The notes below the pieces were generated by a model. The model was not told the DNA's origin. It saw only the letters and a program-made list of their open reading frames with translations, and did no database searches. Positions 32,534 through 41,018 of a DNA stretch of 45,964 nt are shown piece by piece (the first letter of the stretch is position 1; every line of letters begins with the position of its first letter). The stretch is from Terriglobia bacterium. GTDB taxonomy: Bacteria; Acidobacteriota; Terriglobia; UBA7540. Made by a program: the position numbers and the translations under genes. The stretch covers positions 1 to 45,964 of the forward strand of contig JAIQGB010000060.1 in NCBI GenBank assembly GCA_020072905.1, given 5' to 3'.

Positions 32534-33670
32534 TCAGCCTTTCGAGCTTCCGGAGGGCTTCGGATCGGATCGCCAAGCAGTTGCGGGCATCGCCCGTCCG
32601 GTCACGCGCCGACCCGCTACTTCCATCCGTATATTCTCCCAAGTCTGGTCGGGCAAGGAAAGGAAGACCCGGACGATTTCGGGGTCGAACTGGCGCCCCG
32701 ATTCGCGCTGAATCTCTGCCCGTGCCGCCGCCATCGGCAGGGCGCGCCGATAAGGCCGGTCGGAGGTCATCGCGTCAAGCGTGTCGGCGACAGCGAAAAC
32801 GCGCGCCCCGATCGGAATCTCACTTCCCATGAGCCCCTGCGGATAACCCGTACCGTCGTAGCGTTCCTGGTGCGTTAGGACAATGGCAGCCGCCGGGGCG
32901 AGAAACGCGATGCGGCAGACGAGGTCGTACCCTATCCGGACGTGCGTCTGCATGACGGCCATTTCTTCCGACAACAGTTTGCCTTCCTTGAGCAGGATCG
33001 AATCCGGGATCCCGATCTTGCCGATATCGTGAAGATAGGCGCCACGGGAAATCTGCTTCAGCTCCTCGTTCGAGCACCCGACGACCGCGGCGATCTCCAG
33101 GCAGTACCGTCTAACCCGTTCGGAGTGTCCCGCCGTCTCCGTGTCGCGCAAGTCGAGCGCAGCCCCCAAGGCTTCGAGGGTCTCGTCATAGGTCAGCTCA
33201 ATTCGCCTCATCGCCGCCTGGAGTTGTCTTGTTCGCGCCTCGACCATCTCCTCGAGATTGTGGCGGTATTTCTCCAGCTCGGCTTCTAGGCGCTTCACAT
33301 CCAGCGCCCTCTGAACGCTCGCCAGCAGAGCATCCAACTGGATGGGTTTGACCAGGTAGTCCGCTGCGCCCTGCTTCATGGCCTGGATGGCGACCCGCAG
33401 GTCGTCCTCGGCTGTCACCATCACGTACGCCGAGTGCGGATGCCGCTGGTGAGCCTCCGCCAGGAATTGCATCCCGGACATCCCGGGCATGCGAATGTCG
33501 GAGATCACCAGATCGAAGGACTCGCGCTGCATCACCGTGAGCGCTTCCTCTCCACTCGAAGAGGTCCGGCAGTCGTACCCCTCCATGCTGAGGCGCTCGC
33601 TCAGCAAGGCGCACACGGCCGGCTCGTCGTCCAAAACCAAGACCCGTCCCTTGGAATCCTCATTGCCCAT
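32534..33670 (-). CDS. Response regulator with HD-GYP cyclic-di-GMP phosphodiesterase domain
   Basis: 378 aa. Receiver domain (about 8-122) with Asp14/Asp15, phosphoacceptor Asp58 (ISDIRMPG) and Lys108. A coiled linker (about 125-160) leads to an HD-GYP domain (about 165-345): the metal-binding LHDIGKIGIPD (His214-Asp215), a second His at 267 in THQERYDGTGYPQG, and the GYP triad at 275-277, plus IGARVFAVADTLDAMTSDRPYR. It would degrade c-di-GMP when its kinase phosphorylates it, affecting motility, attachment or pilus use; pilD is nearby. The kinase gene next on the same strand has lost its ATPase core, so the input for this regulator may now come from elsewhere. Confidence 0.93.
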   Translation of the reverse strand: MGNEDSKGRVLVLDDEPAVCALLSERLSMEGYDCRTSSSGEEALTVMQRESFDLVISDIRMPGMSGMQFLAEAHQRHPHSAYVMVTAEDDLRVAIQAMKQGAADYLVKPIQLDALLASVQRALDVKRLEAELEKYRHNLEEMVEARTRQLQAAMRRIELTYDETLEALGAALDLRDTETAGHSERVRRYCLEIAAVVGCSNEELKQISRGAYLHDIGKIGIPDSILLKEGKLLSEEMAVMQTHVRIGYDLVCRIAFLAPAAAIVLTHQERYDGTGYPQGLMGSEIPIGARVFAVADTLDAMTSDRPYRRALPMAAARAEIQRESGRQFDPEIVRVFLSLPDQTWENIRMEVAGRRVTGRAMPATAWRSDPKPSGSSKG

Positions 33671-33820
33671 AGAAGGTGTTCACCGAAGAAGGTCGAAGCG
33701 CGCCCCCACAGACCCGAAGGCCCCAGGAAGCATACGACCCCTGTATTCCACACTTTTATACCATAGCTGCTCAGTTTGTTATAGCCCCAGGAAAAACCGC
33801 CTCGAGGACATTAGACGGGC

Positions 33821-34555
33821 CTAATCCTGAAGCCAGCGGATCAGGTTCTGAAAGATCTTCAGTCCATCCTGGGAATACTGGGCAGGCAAGGAGGCGCGTT
33901 CCGGATGCGGCATCAAGCCGAGGACCAGTCCGGTAGAATCGGTTACTCCCGCCACCGCTTCCGGAGCGCCGTTGGGGTTGTCGGGATACTGCAGGGTCGG
34001 CCGGCCCTCGGCATCGGCGTAGCGGAAAACCACCGGCACTGGGCTCCCCGGCTCACAGATGAGCGGCCGGCCTTCTCCGTGGGCTGTCGGCATTTCGAGG
34101 ACCTGTCCGGCAAGTCCACCGGTCCACATACAGCTTTCCTCGGAGACAAGCAAGCGGACCTTGCGGTCCTCGAAGCGCGCTGACTGGTTTTCGATGAGCG
34201 CCATCGAGCGCTTTCCCGGTGTGCGCCCAGGAAGGATGCCGGCTTCGGTCAGCACCTGAAAGCCGTTGCAGATTCCCAGAATGGGTTTCTGGCTGTCCAG
34301 GAACCTCACCAATTGGTCGCGCAGCTTGGCGACCAGCGTCGTGGCAAAAATCCTTCCCGCACCCAGGTGGTCGCCGTAAGAGAAACCGCCGGGCACGGCG
34401 GCCGCCTGATAGTCATCCAGACGCGCGCGGCCGTCCAAGAGATCGCGGAGCAGCACCAGGGCGCTCTTCCCGCCTGCCCGCTCGATGGCCGCCGCCGTTT
34501 CTTCATGGCAGTTGGTCCCGGGAGCGTAAAGGATCGCCGTCGTCGCTTCGCTCAT
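33821..34555 (-). CDS. purQ: Phosphoribosylformylglycinamidine synthase, glutaminase subunit
   Basis: 244 aa. Supplies ammonia from glutamine to PurL in step four of purine synthesis. Class I glutamine amidotransferase fold: APGTNCHEETAAAIERAG at the start, VPGGFSYGDHLGAGRIFA, nucleophile Cys96 in ILGICNGFQVLTEAG, and the His-Glu pair near the end in LMPHPERAS. Its ATG overlaps the purL stop in an ATGA tetranucleotide, so expression is coupled. About 150 nt separate it from the downstream HD-GYP gene, which has a TATAAA-like -10 on its strand near 33755-33760, so that gene is probably transcribed separately. Confidence 0.96.
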   Translation of the reverse strand: MSEATTAILYAPGTNCHEETAAAIERAGGKSALVLLRDLLDGRARLDDYQAAAVPGGFSYGDHLGAGRIFATTLVAKLRDQLVRFLDSQKPILGICNGFQVLTEAGILPGRTPGKRSMALIENQSARFEDRKVRLLVSEESCMWTGGLAGQVLEMPTAHGEGRPLICEPGSPVPVVFRYADAEGRPTLQYPDNPNGAPEAVAGVTDSTGLVLGLMPHPERASLPAQYSQDGLKIFQNLIRWLQD

Positions 34556-37263
34556 TCAACCACCTCACGGAATGTCCTGGACCAGACCGCAGCCAGGGAG
34601 GAAGTGAAATCTTGCCAGATGGCCCGCCCGCCCTCGGTCAGAATCAACCGGGGTTCTTCAATGACCTCGCCGAGAACGTAATGGGGAACCTTGGATAGGG
34701 ACGATTCCGAGCCAGGCGCAATCTCGAGAAGCGCCGACCCGATGAACTCTCCGAACAGCAGGCCGTCGCGCCGACCCGCCACGGAAACGTCGAGGTCGAT
34801 TCGAGCCCCCAAGCCCGACCCGAAGGACGCTTCGAAGATGCGCAACATCAGACCACCTTCGGCAATGGCCGACCCTGATAGATAAACACCTTCGCGACGA
34901 AGACGGAGCAGAGCGTCCCACTGCTCTCGAATCGCGACGCCATCGTAGGCATCAAAGAGCCGGTCGCCGCGCTGTCCGTAGCTGTCGGCATAGACGCTGC
35001 CGCCCAGCTGCTGGGGATCGGCGCGGCCCACCAGCACGATCTTGTTCCCTGCGCGCTTGAAATCCTTGGTCACAATCTTCTTCACGTCCGGCACGCGGCC
35101 CAGTACGCTCACAACTAGGGTGGGAGGCACGTCAATGCGCCGGCCCGCACTCTCCATAGTCCCCGAGCTGGAGTCTTTCCCGGAAATGAACGGGACCCCC
35201 AACTGCTCGGAGAGGTCGGCAATCGTCTCGACCATGCGCTTCAAGTCCCAGGCGACGTCGGGCCGCAGCCGCGGTGTATAGAAATTGTCGCACAGGGCCA
35301 TTTCATGATAATCGGCGCCGGCCACCACAGCCTTGGTGATGGCTTCGATCATCATCAGACGCGCCATTGCCGCCGGATCGATCTCCCCGTAAAAAGGGTT
35401 GAACGCCACTGTCGTGATGACGCCGCAGGTTTTCCCGCGCAGCGGCGCCGAAACGTAAAGGTTGGTCGGCATGCGATGGTTCCTGCCACCGAAGGGACCG
35501 AGGGCGGTTCTGCCCTGCACGGTGGTGTCGAACCGCGACCCCGCCGCCTGTTGGTCGGCGCAATGGTAGTGGCCCAACACGCGCCGGACGGCTTCTCCCC
35601 ACTCACCGGGCGTTGTCGGTTCAGGAATGTTCAGCGGCGCAAGCTCCCGCCGAGGTTCCGCCACCACCGTCGCATCGATGGGGCACGCCTCCCACAGGAA
35701 AGACACTTCGAGATCCACAATCTTCTGCCCGTGCCAGAAGACTTCCAACCGCTTGTTGTCCGTGAAGCGGCCGAGCGCCGTGTGCAGGACTTCGTATCGG
35801 TCGAGAATGGCCTGCGCCTCGGCGAGCTTTTCCGGCGGCACGGCGACTAACATCCGTTCCTGGGACTCTGAAAGGAGAATCTCCCACGCGGTCAGACTGC
35901 GGTCTTTGAGCGGCACCTGATCGAGGCCCACGCGGACGCCTGTTTCCGCGCCCATCTCGCCCGCCGCGCAGGAGATGCCGCCCGCGCCGAGGTCGGTAAT
36001 GGAGCGAACGCACCCGGCATCGCGCAGGACAGGGATGGCCGAAGTGAATTTGCGCTCCGTAATCGGGTGGCCGATCTGCACAGCGGCAAATTCCTTTTCG
36101 AGCGTTTCGCCGGTCATGCCGGTCGAGCTGGCGGTCGCTCCGTGAATGCCGTCGCGGCCGGTCTCCCCTCCGATGAGCAGCGCCACATCGCCGGGCCGCG
36201 GCTCCTCCTTGATGGCGTACTGGCGCGGGATCAGTCCTACGGAATGCCCGAGCGCGAAGCACTTCGCGTATCCGGGATGAATCCGGTAGACGGGATGCAT
36301 CATCGGGATGCCCATCGGATTCGTGTAATAGGCCGTGGCGCGAATGGATTCCGACACGATGAGTTGCGGATGCAGCGCCCCGGCGGGCACGTCGGCGTCA
36401 GGCAGTCGCGGATCCATGGTGCCCATGATGGTTGACCCGCCGATGGGGTACCCGCCTTTGCCGAATCCCAGCGTGTCGCGGATGACCCCGCCATGCTTGG
36501 TGGCGATCCCGCCAAAAGGGGCGATCGAACTGGGAAAGTTGTGCGTCTCACCCTTGATCGTGACCACCCAATCCTCGTAAAACTCGATTCCCCCCGCGTT
36601 ATCCTTGAACGACGAAACCACCAGAGGATGGTTGATGCGCGCCGTTGCCGCGGAAAGCCGCTTGAGAAGCCCCAGGCTTTTCCACGTGGTGTGAAAACAG
36701 TGGTCGCTCCAGCTCTGCGCGAGGATTTCAATCTCCGCGTCGGTGTGCGGCCGGCCCTGCGCGAGCTCGTGGCCTTGGATGGCCTTCATCTGAGAGAGTG
36801 GCGCGTACCAGGAACGTGCATGGGAGAGTTCCTCCAGCTCTTTGTCGCCGAGTCCGGCCAGAGAAATCGAGTGGACCGGATCGGGCGTGCCGGTGGGGCG
36901 CAGCGTGGTGACCACCTCGCCGGGCTCGCGAACCCGTTCGACGATCCGGTTGTAAAGGAAGCGCGCCGCCAGCTTTCGTGCCTCGGCCTCCTCCGGCCCA
37001 ACGAATTGGTACCGGCGGCTGAGCCGCGCGAACTCCAGCCCGTTTTCGCCGAGGGCCCGCGCGCCAGCCAGAATCGACGGCGTCTCCGGGTCGGTTACCG
37101 CCGGGCGGTAAGCGATCTCCACGATCGGGCCGCGTGCCGGGTCAAGTTGCGTCCGTTCCGAGGAATCCTGATAAAGCGGGTTGACCAGGAGGGAGAGAAG
37201 CCGTTCGACGTTGACCTCTCCCGCATCGTCTTTGTAGAGGGTGTAGATGGTATGAATGGGCAT
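34552..37263 (-). CDS. purL: Phosphoribosylformylglycinamidine synthase, PurL with N-terminal PurS-like extension
   Basis: 903 aa. Catalyses ATP-dependent conversion of FGAR to FGAM with ammonia from PurQ. Core PurL (about 180-900) shows QSWSDHCFHTTWK, GETHNFPSSIAPFGGIATKHGGVIRD, GGSTIMG, GDVALLIGGETGRDGIHGAT, and RSITDLGAGGISCAAGEMG, then the second ATP-grasp-like half with ISGKDSSSGTM. The first about 110 residues (IYTLYKDDAG..., AYRPAVTDPETPSIL and a DAR/EAEARKLAARFL region) read like a PurS subunit fused in front, and no separate purS gene is present. The product is shorter than the about 1300-aa gamma-proteobacterial PurL because the glutaminase is the separate purQ. It heads a purL-purQ operon. 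Confidence 0.95.
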   Translation of the reverse strand: MPIHTIYTLYKDDAGEVNVERLLSLLVNPLYQDSSERTQLDPARGPIVEIAYRPAVTDPETPSILAGARALGENGLEFARLSRRYQFVGPEEAEARKLAARFLYNRIVERVREPGEVVTTLRPTGTPDPVHSISLAGLGDKELEELSHARSWYAPLSQMKAIQGHELAQGRPHTDAEIEILAQSWSDHCFHTTWKSLGLLKRLSAATARINHPLVVSSFKDNAGGIEFYEDWVVTIKGETHNFPSSIAPFGGIATKHGGVIRDTLGFGKGGYPIGGSTIMGTMDPRLPDADVPAGALHPQLIVSESIRATAYYTNPMGIPMMHPVYRIHPGYAKCFALGHSVGLIPRQYAIKEEPRPGDVALLIGGETGRDGIHGATASSTGMTGETLEKEFAAVQIGHPITERKFTSAIPVLRDAGCVRSITDLGAGGISCAAGEMGAETGVRVGLDQVPLKDRSLTAWEILLSESQERMLVAVPPEKLAEAQAILDRYEVLHTALGRFTDNKRLEVFWHGQKIVDLEVSFLWEACPIDATVVAEPRRELAPLNIPEPTTPGEWGEAVRRVLGHYHCADQQAAGSRFDTTVQGRTALGPFGGRNHRMPTNLYVSAPLRGKTCGVITTVAFNPFYGEIDPAAMARLMMIEAITKAVVAGADYHEMALCDNFYTPRLRPDVAWDLKRMVETIADLSEQLGVPFISGKDSSSGTMESAGRRIDVPPTLVVSVLGRVPDVKKIVTKDFKRAGNKIVLVGRADPQQLGGSVYADSYGQRGDRLFDAYDGVAIREQWDALLRLRREGVYLSGSAIAEGGLMLRIFEASFGSGLGARIDLDVSVAGRRDGLLFGEFIGSALLEIAPGSESSLSKVPHYVLGEVIEEPRLILTEGGRAIWQDFTSSLAAVWSRTFREVVE

Positions 37264-37584
37264 GATGGTCGTGTCCTGCCAGCCGCCCGAGGTGGGAACT
37301 CGTCGGCCAGCTCTGGGAAGGCTGGACCCGCATCAACTTCTGGACGAGGTGTTGCGAGGAGACGGCTCGTGAGTCCAGCGCAGCATTATATCCGGGATAG
37401 GCAGGAAGGCAACCTTCACCCCCGGCGAATTCTCTATTCTGAAGGTGGCGTCCAGGGGGCGGCAGGCGGGGGGCACCGCGCGAAGTCCCGGCCGCTCCCC
37501 ATCGTTTGTTCTGCTTGATTCTGCCTGGGTACGGGCGTACATTAGGCGAAAGGGATGGCTCGCCAGGCCAACAGGAAGGTGTCT
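37264..37584. other. Divergent promoter region between purL and the FTNDNLP-motif gene
   Basis: Contains the plus-strand promoter candidate at 37515-37543 and AGGAAGG before the ATG at 37585. The purL promoter is expected in the left part, but no convincing hexamer pair was found by eye. No repeat of the heptamer type and no RNA fold were recognised. Confidence 0.4.
37515..37543 (+). promoter_or_regulatory. Candidate sigma70-type promoter for the paired secreted proteins
   Basis: TTGATT at 37515-37520 and TACATT at 37538-37543, 17-nt spacing, four of six matches at each box. Start near 37550, about 35 nt before the ATG at 37585. Confidence 0.4.
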
Positions 37585-38187
37585 ATGAATCTCCAGCGTA
37601 TCCTCGTTGCGAGCGCCTTGGCGCTGGCAATCGCCGCAGTGGTCCCGCTCAGCGCCCAAACTAAGGGGCAGTCAACCTCCCTGGCTGATCTTGCCAAGAA
37701 GCTCAAAGCCGAGCGAACAACATCGGGACAAAAGCCCGTCCGAGTTTTCACCAATGACAACCTGCCGCGCGGGCCGGGGTCTGGCGGCATTTCAGTCGTC
37801 GGTTCCATGTCCGCGGTGACGCCAAGTCAACCGAGTCAGCCCGCGGGGGAGGCAGCGGCTGGGACCGCCGCCGGGGCCTCGGCGGCAGAGTCCTCGGGCG
37901 CCCACGATGAGAAATATTACCGCGAGCGGATGTCCGACCTGCGGGCGCGGCTGGAATTGCACCAGCGTGAGCTCAGTGTCCTTCAGCAAAAGGAGGGGCA
38001 AGGTGAGATGCAGTACTATTCCGATCCGAACAAAACGCTCCAGCAGGAATACTCACGCTCGGACATCAACAACCGAAACGACGAGCTGGCCAAAAAGCAG
38101 GCGGAGATCGACGCCGACAACCGCGCCATTCAAGACTTGCTGGATCAACTCCGCCACGAAGGAGCCCCCTCGGGCTGGCTGCGGTAG
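37585..38187 (+). CDS. Secreted coiled-coil protein with FTNDNLP motif, unknown function
   Basis: 200 aa from the ATG at 37585 (AGGAAGG five nt upstream); an ATG at 37555 is the longer alternative. Signal peptide ends near residue 25 (PLSAQ). Residues about 30-60 hold a Lys-rich segment and KPVRVFTNDNLP; residues about 65-105 are Ala/Gly/Ser/Pro-rich and likely disordered; the rest is a charged coiled coil (DLRARLELHQRELSVLQQ, then NDELAKKQAEIDADNRAI) ending in APSGWLR. The next gene is a paralogue with the same order of parts. No domain name is known to me. Probably periplasmic, with the coiled coil for self-assembly or partner contact (inference). Confidence 0.82.
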   Translation: MNLQRILVASALALAIAAVVPLSAQTKGQSTSLADLAKKLKAERTTSGQKPVRVFTNDNLPRGPGSGGISVVGSMSAVTPSQPSQPAGEAAAGTAAGASAAESSGAHDEKYYRERMSDLRARLELHQRELSVLQQKEGQGEMQYYSDPNKTLQQEYSRSDINNRNDELAKKQAEIDADNRAIQDLLDQLRHEGAPSGWLR

Positions 38188-38279
38188 CTCCCCCTTGCCT
38201 TGGTGTGACGGGGGCCACCGTCTGTGGGCCCTAGCTGGCGGACGAAGGCATTTCAGCTTAAGAGATCGAGCGAGGTGAT

Positions 38280-38861
38280 ATGAAAAAGCGGCTCCTCCTT
38301 TGGGTCGGAGTAAGCGCAGCGCTGATGCTCGCTGCGTCCCTCATCTTCGCGCAAAGTCTGGGCGACCTGGCGCGCGCCGAACGCGCCAAGCGGGAGAAAG
38401 AGGGGAAGAAGCCCGTCAAGGTCATCACCAACGATAACCTGCCGCCGCGCCCGCCGGGCGAAGGCCTCACAGCCGCGAGTTCCATGTCCGCGATGCCGCC
38501 CGCCGAGGAAGTGTCCCCCACGCCACCGGAACCGGCTTCCCCGGCCACGGAGGCCGCCGGTGGAGATAAGGAGAAGACACCCGAATACTGGCAAGAACAG
38601 TTCAAGTCGCTCAGGAAGACGCTCACCGACGACGAAGAGCAGCAACGCCTGGCCGAAGACGAATTGAGCCTCCTGCAGCTTCAGCAGGCGCGGGAGCTAT
38701 CCCCGGACGTGCAAGGTCAACTGGAAGCACAGGTCAAATCAAAGACCGCGGAAGTCGAAGCCAAGCGTGAGGAGACAGCGAAGACCCGCAAGGACATGGA
38801 CGATCTCGAAAAGGAATTCAAGGACAGCGGCGCGCCCGCCGATTGGAGCAAGACCGATTAA
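38280..38861 (+). CDS. Secreted coiled-coil protein, tandem paralogue of the 37585 gene
   Basis: 193 aa, ATG with GAGGTG six nt upstream. Signal peptide MKKRLLLWVGVSAALMLAA through FAQ. The same modular order as the preceding gene: a Lys/Arg segment with KPVKVITNDNLPPRP (about 45-60), a Pro/Ala/Ser-rich linker (about 62-95), a coiled coil (EEQQRLAEDELSLLQLQQAR, KTAEVEAKREETAKTRK) and a short Asp/Lys tail ending APADWSKTD. The shared SSMSA and GAP-W endings show a tandem duplication followed by divergence. It is 92 nt after its paralogue and probably in one transcript. Function unknown; exported. Confidence 0.82.
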   Translation: MKKRLLLWVGVSAALMLAASLIFAQSLGDLARAERAKREKEGKKPVKVITNDNLPPRPPGEGLTAASSMSAMPPAEEVSPTPPEPASPATEAAGGDKEKTPEYWQEQFKSLRKTLTDDEEQQRLAEDELSLLQLQQARELSPDVQGQLEAQVKSKTAEVEAKREETAKTRKDMDDLEKEFKDSGAPADWSKTD

Positions 38862-38903
38862 CGCCGCGTTTCATGAATTGGTGGCACGTCGCATGGGCAC
38901 CCC

Positions 38904-38999
38904 GTCATGCTGAGCGAAGCGAAGCATCTGCAGTAGCTTCAGACCAGCAGAAAATGCAGATTCTTCGCCCCGATGAACTCCATCGGGGCTCAGAATGAC
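38904..38999. repeat. Modular palindromic intergenic repeat
   Basis: Ends GTCATGCTGAGC (38904-38915) and GCTCAGAATGAC (38988-38999) are inverted copies with one mismatch. Inside are an imperfect GCATCTGCA/TGCAGATTC pair and a perfect 8-bp hairpin (CCCCGATG at 38968-38975 with CATCGGGG at 38981-38988, 5-nt loop). It fills the gap between convergent genes (stops at 38861 and 39027) and may work as a terminator. Confidence 0.72.
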
Positions 39000-39026
39000 A
39001 TCCCGCAAGGGCTTCTTGGCGACCGA

Positions 39027-39785
39027 CTAAGCCTTCACCCCCAAGTGCAAAGCCGCTACGCCTGCGGTGAAGTTTCGATACGTGACCTCCCGAAATCCGA
39101 CTCCCCGCATGGCGGTCGCAAGTTCCTCCTGGCTCGGAAAACGAGAAACCGAGTCAGGCAAGTACTGATAGGGACCGGAGACGCCGGAAATCCATGTGCC
39201 CAGACGGGGAAGGATGTGATGAAAGTAGAAGCGGAAGAGCGGCCCGAACACCGGCCAGCGAACCGTTGAAAATTCCAGGATGGCGAGCGTGCCGCCACGC
39301 CTCAGCACGCGGTGCATCTCGCCAAGGCCCTCCTGATAGTTTGCGAGATTCCGGAACCCGAACGCCACACTCACTACGTCCAGAGAATCATTCCGAAACG
39401 GCAGCGTCAGCGTATCGGCCTCGAGGAAGAAGAGCTTCCCTGCCCGCTGCTTCCCCTTCTCTCTGGCCCGCTGAAGCATGGGACGGCAGAAATCGGTTCC
39501 CAGAACCCTGCCTTCCGAATGGTGTGCGAGGGCCAGAGCCAGATCGCCCGTCCCGCAACAGACGTCCACCGCCAACGAGCCAGGCCGCGCGAGGGCGTGG
39601 CGCAAGGCGCGCGCTGTGGCCTTCCGCCAGGCGATGTCACGGCCGAGAGATAAAAAGTGGTTCAGGAGGTCGTATCGTCGCGCCACCGCCGCAAACATGG
39701 CGCGCACGGCGCGAGCCGTTGATTGCCGGTCGTCGGGATTTCCCAGCGGGCTTCCCCGCGACGCAACCGACGAGGACTTACTCAT
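39027..39785 (-). CDS. menG: Demethylmenaquinone/ubiquinone C-methyltransferase
   Basis: 252 aa from the ATG at 39785. Class I SAM-dependent methyltransferase for the last steps of quinone synthesis; menaquinone is the likely product in this lineage (inference). Motifs: VRAMFAAVARRYDLLNHFLSLG, which marks the UbiE/MenG family, WRKATARAL, SAM-binding DVCCGTGDLALALA (glycine-rich loop), a later acidic ADTLTLPF, VSVAFGFRNLANYQEGLGEM, and the terminal HLGVKA. An ATG at 39842 would add 19 residues that overlap aroB. The chosen ATG overlaps the aroB stop by eight nt, so the two genes are translationally coupled although their pathways differ; shikimate feeds menaquinone via chorismate, which makes the pairing sensible. 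Confidence 0.93.
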   Translation of the reverse strand: MSKSSSVASRGSPLGNPDDRQSTARAVRAMFAAVARRYDLLNHFLSLGRDIAWRKATARALRHALARPGSLAVDVCCGTGDLALALAHHSEGRVLGTDFCRPMLQRAREKGKQRAGKLFFLEADTLTLPFRNDSLDVVSVAFGFRNLANYQEGLGEMHRVLRRGGTLAILEFSTVRWPVFGPLFRFYFHHILPRLGTWISGVSGPYQYLPDSVSRFPSQEELATAMRGVGFREVTYRNFTAGVAALHLGVKA

Positions 39786-40890
39786 GCCGGTCGGCTCGCT
39801 GGACGTCGTAAAAGGCAGCTTCCACGGCGAAGGAAGGGACATCCGCCACGATGCGGACTTTGCCGATTCGCTCCGGCAGGACCCAATGGATTCTTCCTCC
39901 CACGGCTTTCTTGTCGCGGGGCAGCAATCGCCACACGCGCTCCGCTTTCAGGTCGCGAACCGGCGGCAAGGGTCCGAGGCGCCGGATGACGGCCGCGATC
40001 CTCTGTGACTCCGCCGGGCCGAGCAGGCCCAGGATTTCCGCCAGCCGCAAGGCCGCCAGCATGCCCCATCCCACCGCTTCGCCGTGCAGGAACCGCCGGT
40101 AGCCGGTGGCTTCCTCGAGGGCGTGGCCGAAGGTGTGCCCCAGGTTCAGCACACGTCGCAGGCCCGCTTCCTTCTCATCGCGGCTGACCACATCCGCTTT
40201 CACCCGGGCGGCGCGCGCCAGCAGTGGCCCGAGCGTCGCCGCGCGCTCCGGCCGAAGTCCGTCGAGGGCGCGCTCCACTTCGGCGAAGAGCCTTGGCCCC
40301 GAGAGTACGGCGTGTTTGACGACTTCAAAGAAGCCGGAGCGGAAGGCGCGTTCATTGAGCGTCGAGAGCACGCTGGGGTCAGCCACCACCAGCCGCGGCG
40401 GAAAGAACGTGCCGATCAGGTTTTTCATCGCACCCACATTGACGGCGGTTTTGCCGCCGATGGCGCTATCCACTTGGGCTACAACAGTAGTAGGAACTTG
40501 CACACAATCAATGCCGCGCATGTACGTCGAGGCAACAAAGCCACCGAGGTCCCCAATCACGCCGCCCCCGAAGGCAATAATCAGCGATCGCCGGTCCGCG
40601 CCCTGCTTGAGAAGTTCGCCGGCCACTCGTTCGACCATGCGGAGGCTCTTCGACGCCTCACCGGAAGGGACGAATAGGGAGCGGGCAGCCTTCAGCCCGC
40701 TCGCCCTCAGGAACGGCCTTCGCCATTGATTCCACAGCCCGCGCTCGGTAAGGAGAAAGGTTGAGGTGTAGTCGCTCTGCGCGAGCTTCCGCAGCGCCCG
40801 CCAAGCGCCGCGGCCCACCAGAATGTCGTAAGGAATCGTTTGCGAAGTAACGTGAAGTCGTTGCATACCACCCCAGGAGAGGTCGGTCAT
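39778..40890 (-). CDS. aroB: 3-dehydroquinate synthase
   Basis: 370 aa. Second step of the shikimate pathway, NAD- and zinc-dependent cyclisation of DAHP. Marks: GDLGGFVASTYMRGIDCVQVPT, the VDSAIGGKTAVN loop, the metal-ligand Glu in FFEVVKHAVL, the NLGHTFGHALE and HGEAVGWGM His ligands, and SRDEKEAGLRRVLN. Full family length. The ATG at 40890 is used; a second ATG at 40866 would start just before the conserved QTIPYDILVG and is also possible. The gene overlaps menG by eight nt. About 128 nt separate it from the minus-strand secreted gene upstream; nothing clear was seen there. Confidence 0.95.
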   Translation of the reverse strand: MTDLSWGGMQRLHVTSQTIPYDILVGRGAWRALRKLAQSDYTSTFLLTERGLWNQWRRPFLRASGLKAARSLFVPSGEASKSLRMVERVAGELLKQGADRRSLIIAFGGGVIGDLGGFVASTYMRGIDCVQVPTTVVAQVDSAIGGKTAVNVGAMKNLIGTFFPPRLVVADPSVLSTLNERAFRSGFFEVVKHAVLSGPRLFAEVERALDGLRPERAATLGPLLARAARVKADVVSRDEKEAGLRRVLNLGHTFGHALEEATGYRRFLHGEAVGWGMLAALRLAEILGLLGPAESQRIAAVIRRLGPLPPVRDLKAERVWRLLPRDKKAVGGRIHWVLPERIGKVRIVADVPSFAVEAAFYDVQRADRHE

Positions 40891-41018
40891 TCCAAGCGAA
40901 GCCTACTGATAGCACACGGGCCCGAGAGCGGCAAGCCTTGAGCGGGCGGGTGCGATGAACGGATCAGGGGGCACATCTGCTCCGCTGCGGGTCCGCCGCC
41001 CACTCATCGCCGGATCGA

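Noticed and set aside
36493..37518. 341-aa open frame on the plus strand
   Set aside because: Antisense to purL and running into the promoter region; no motif.
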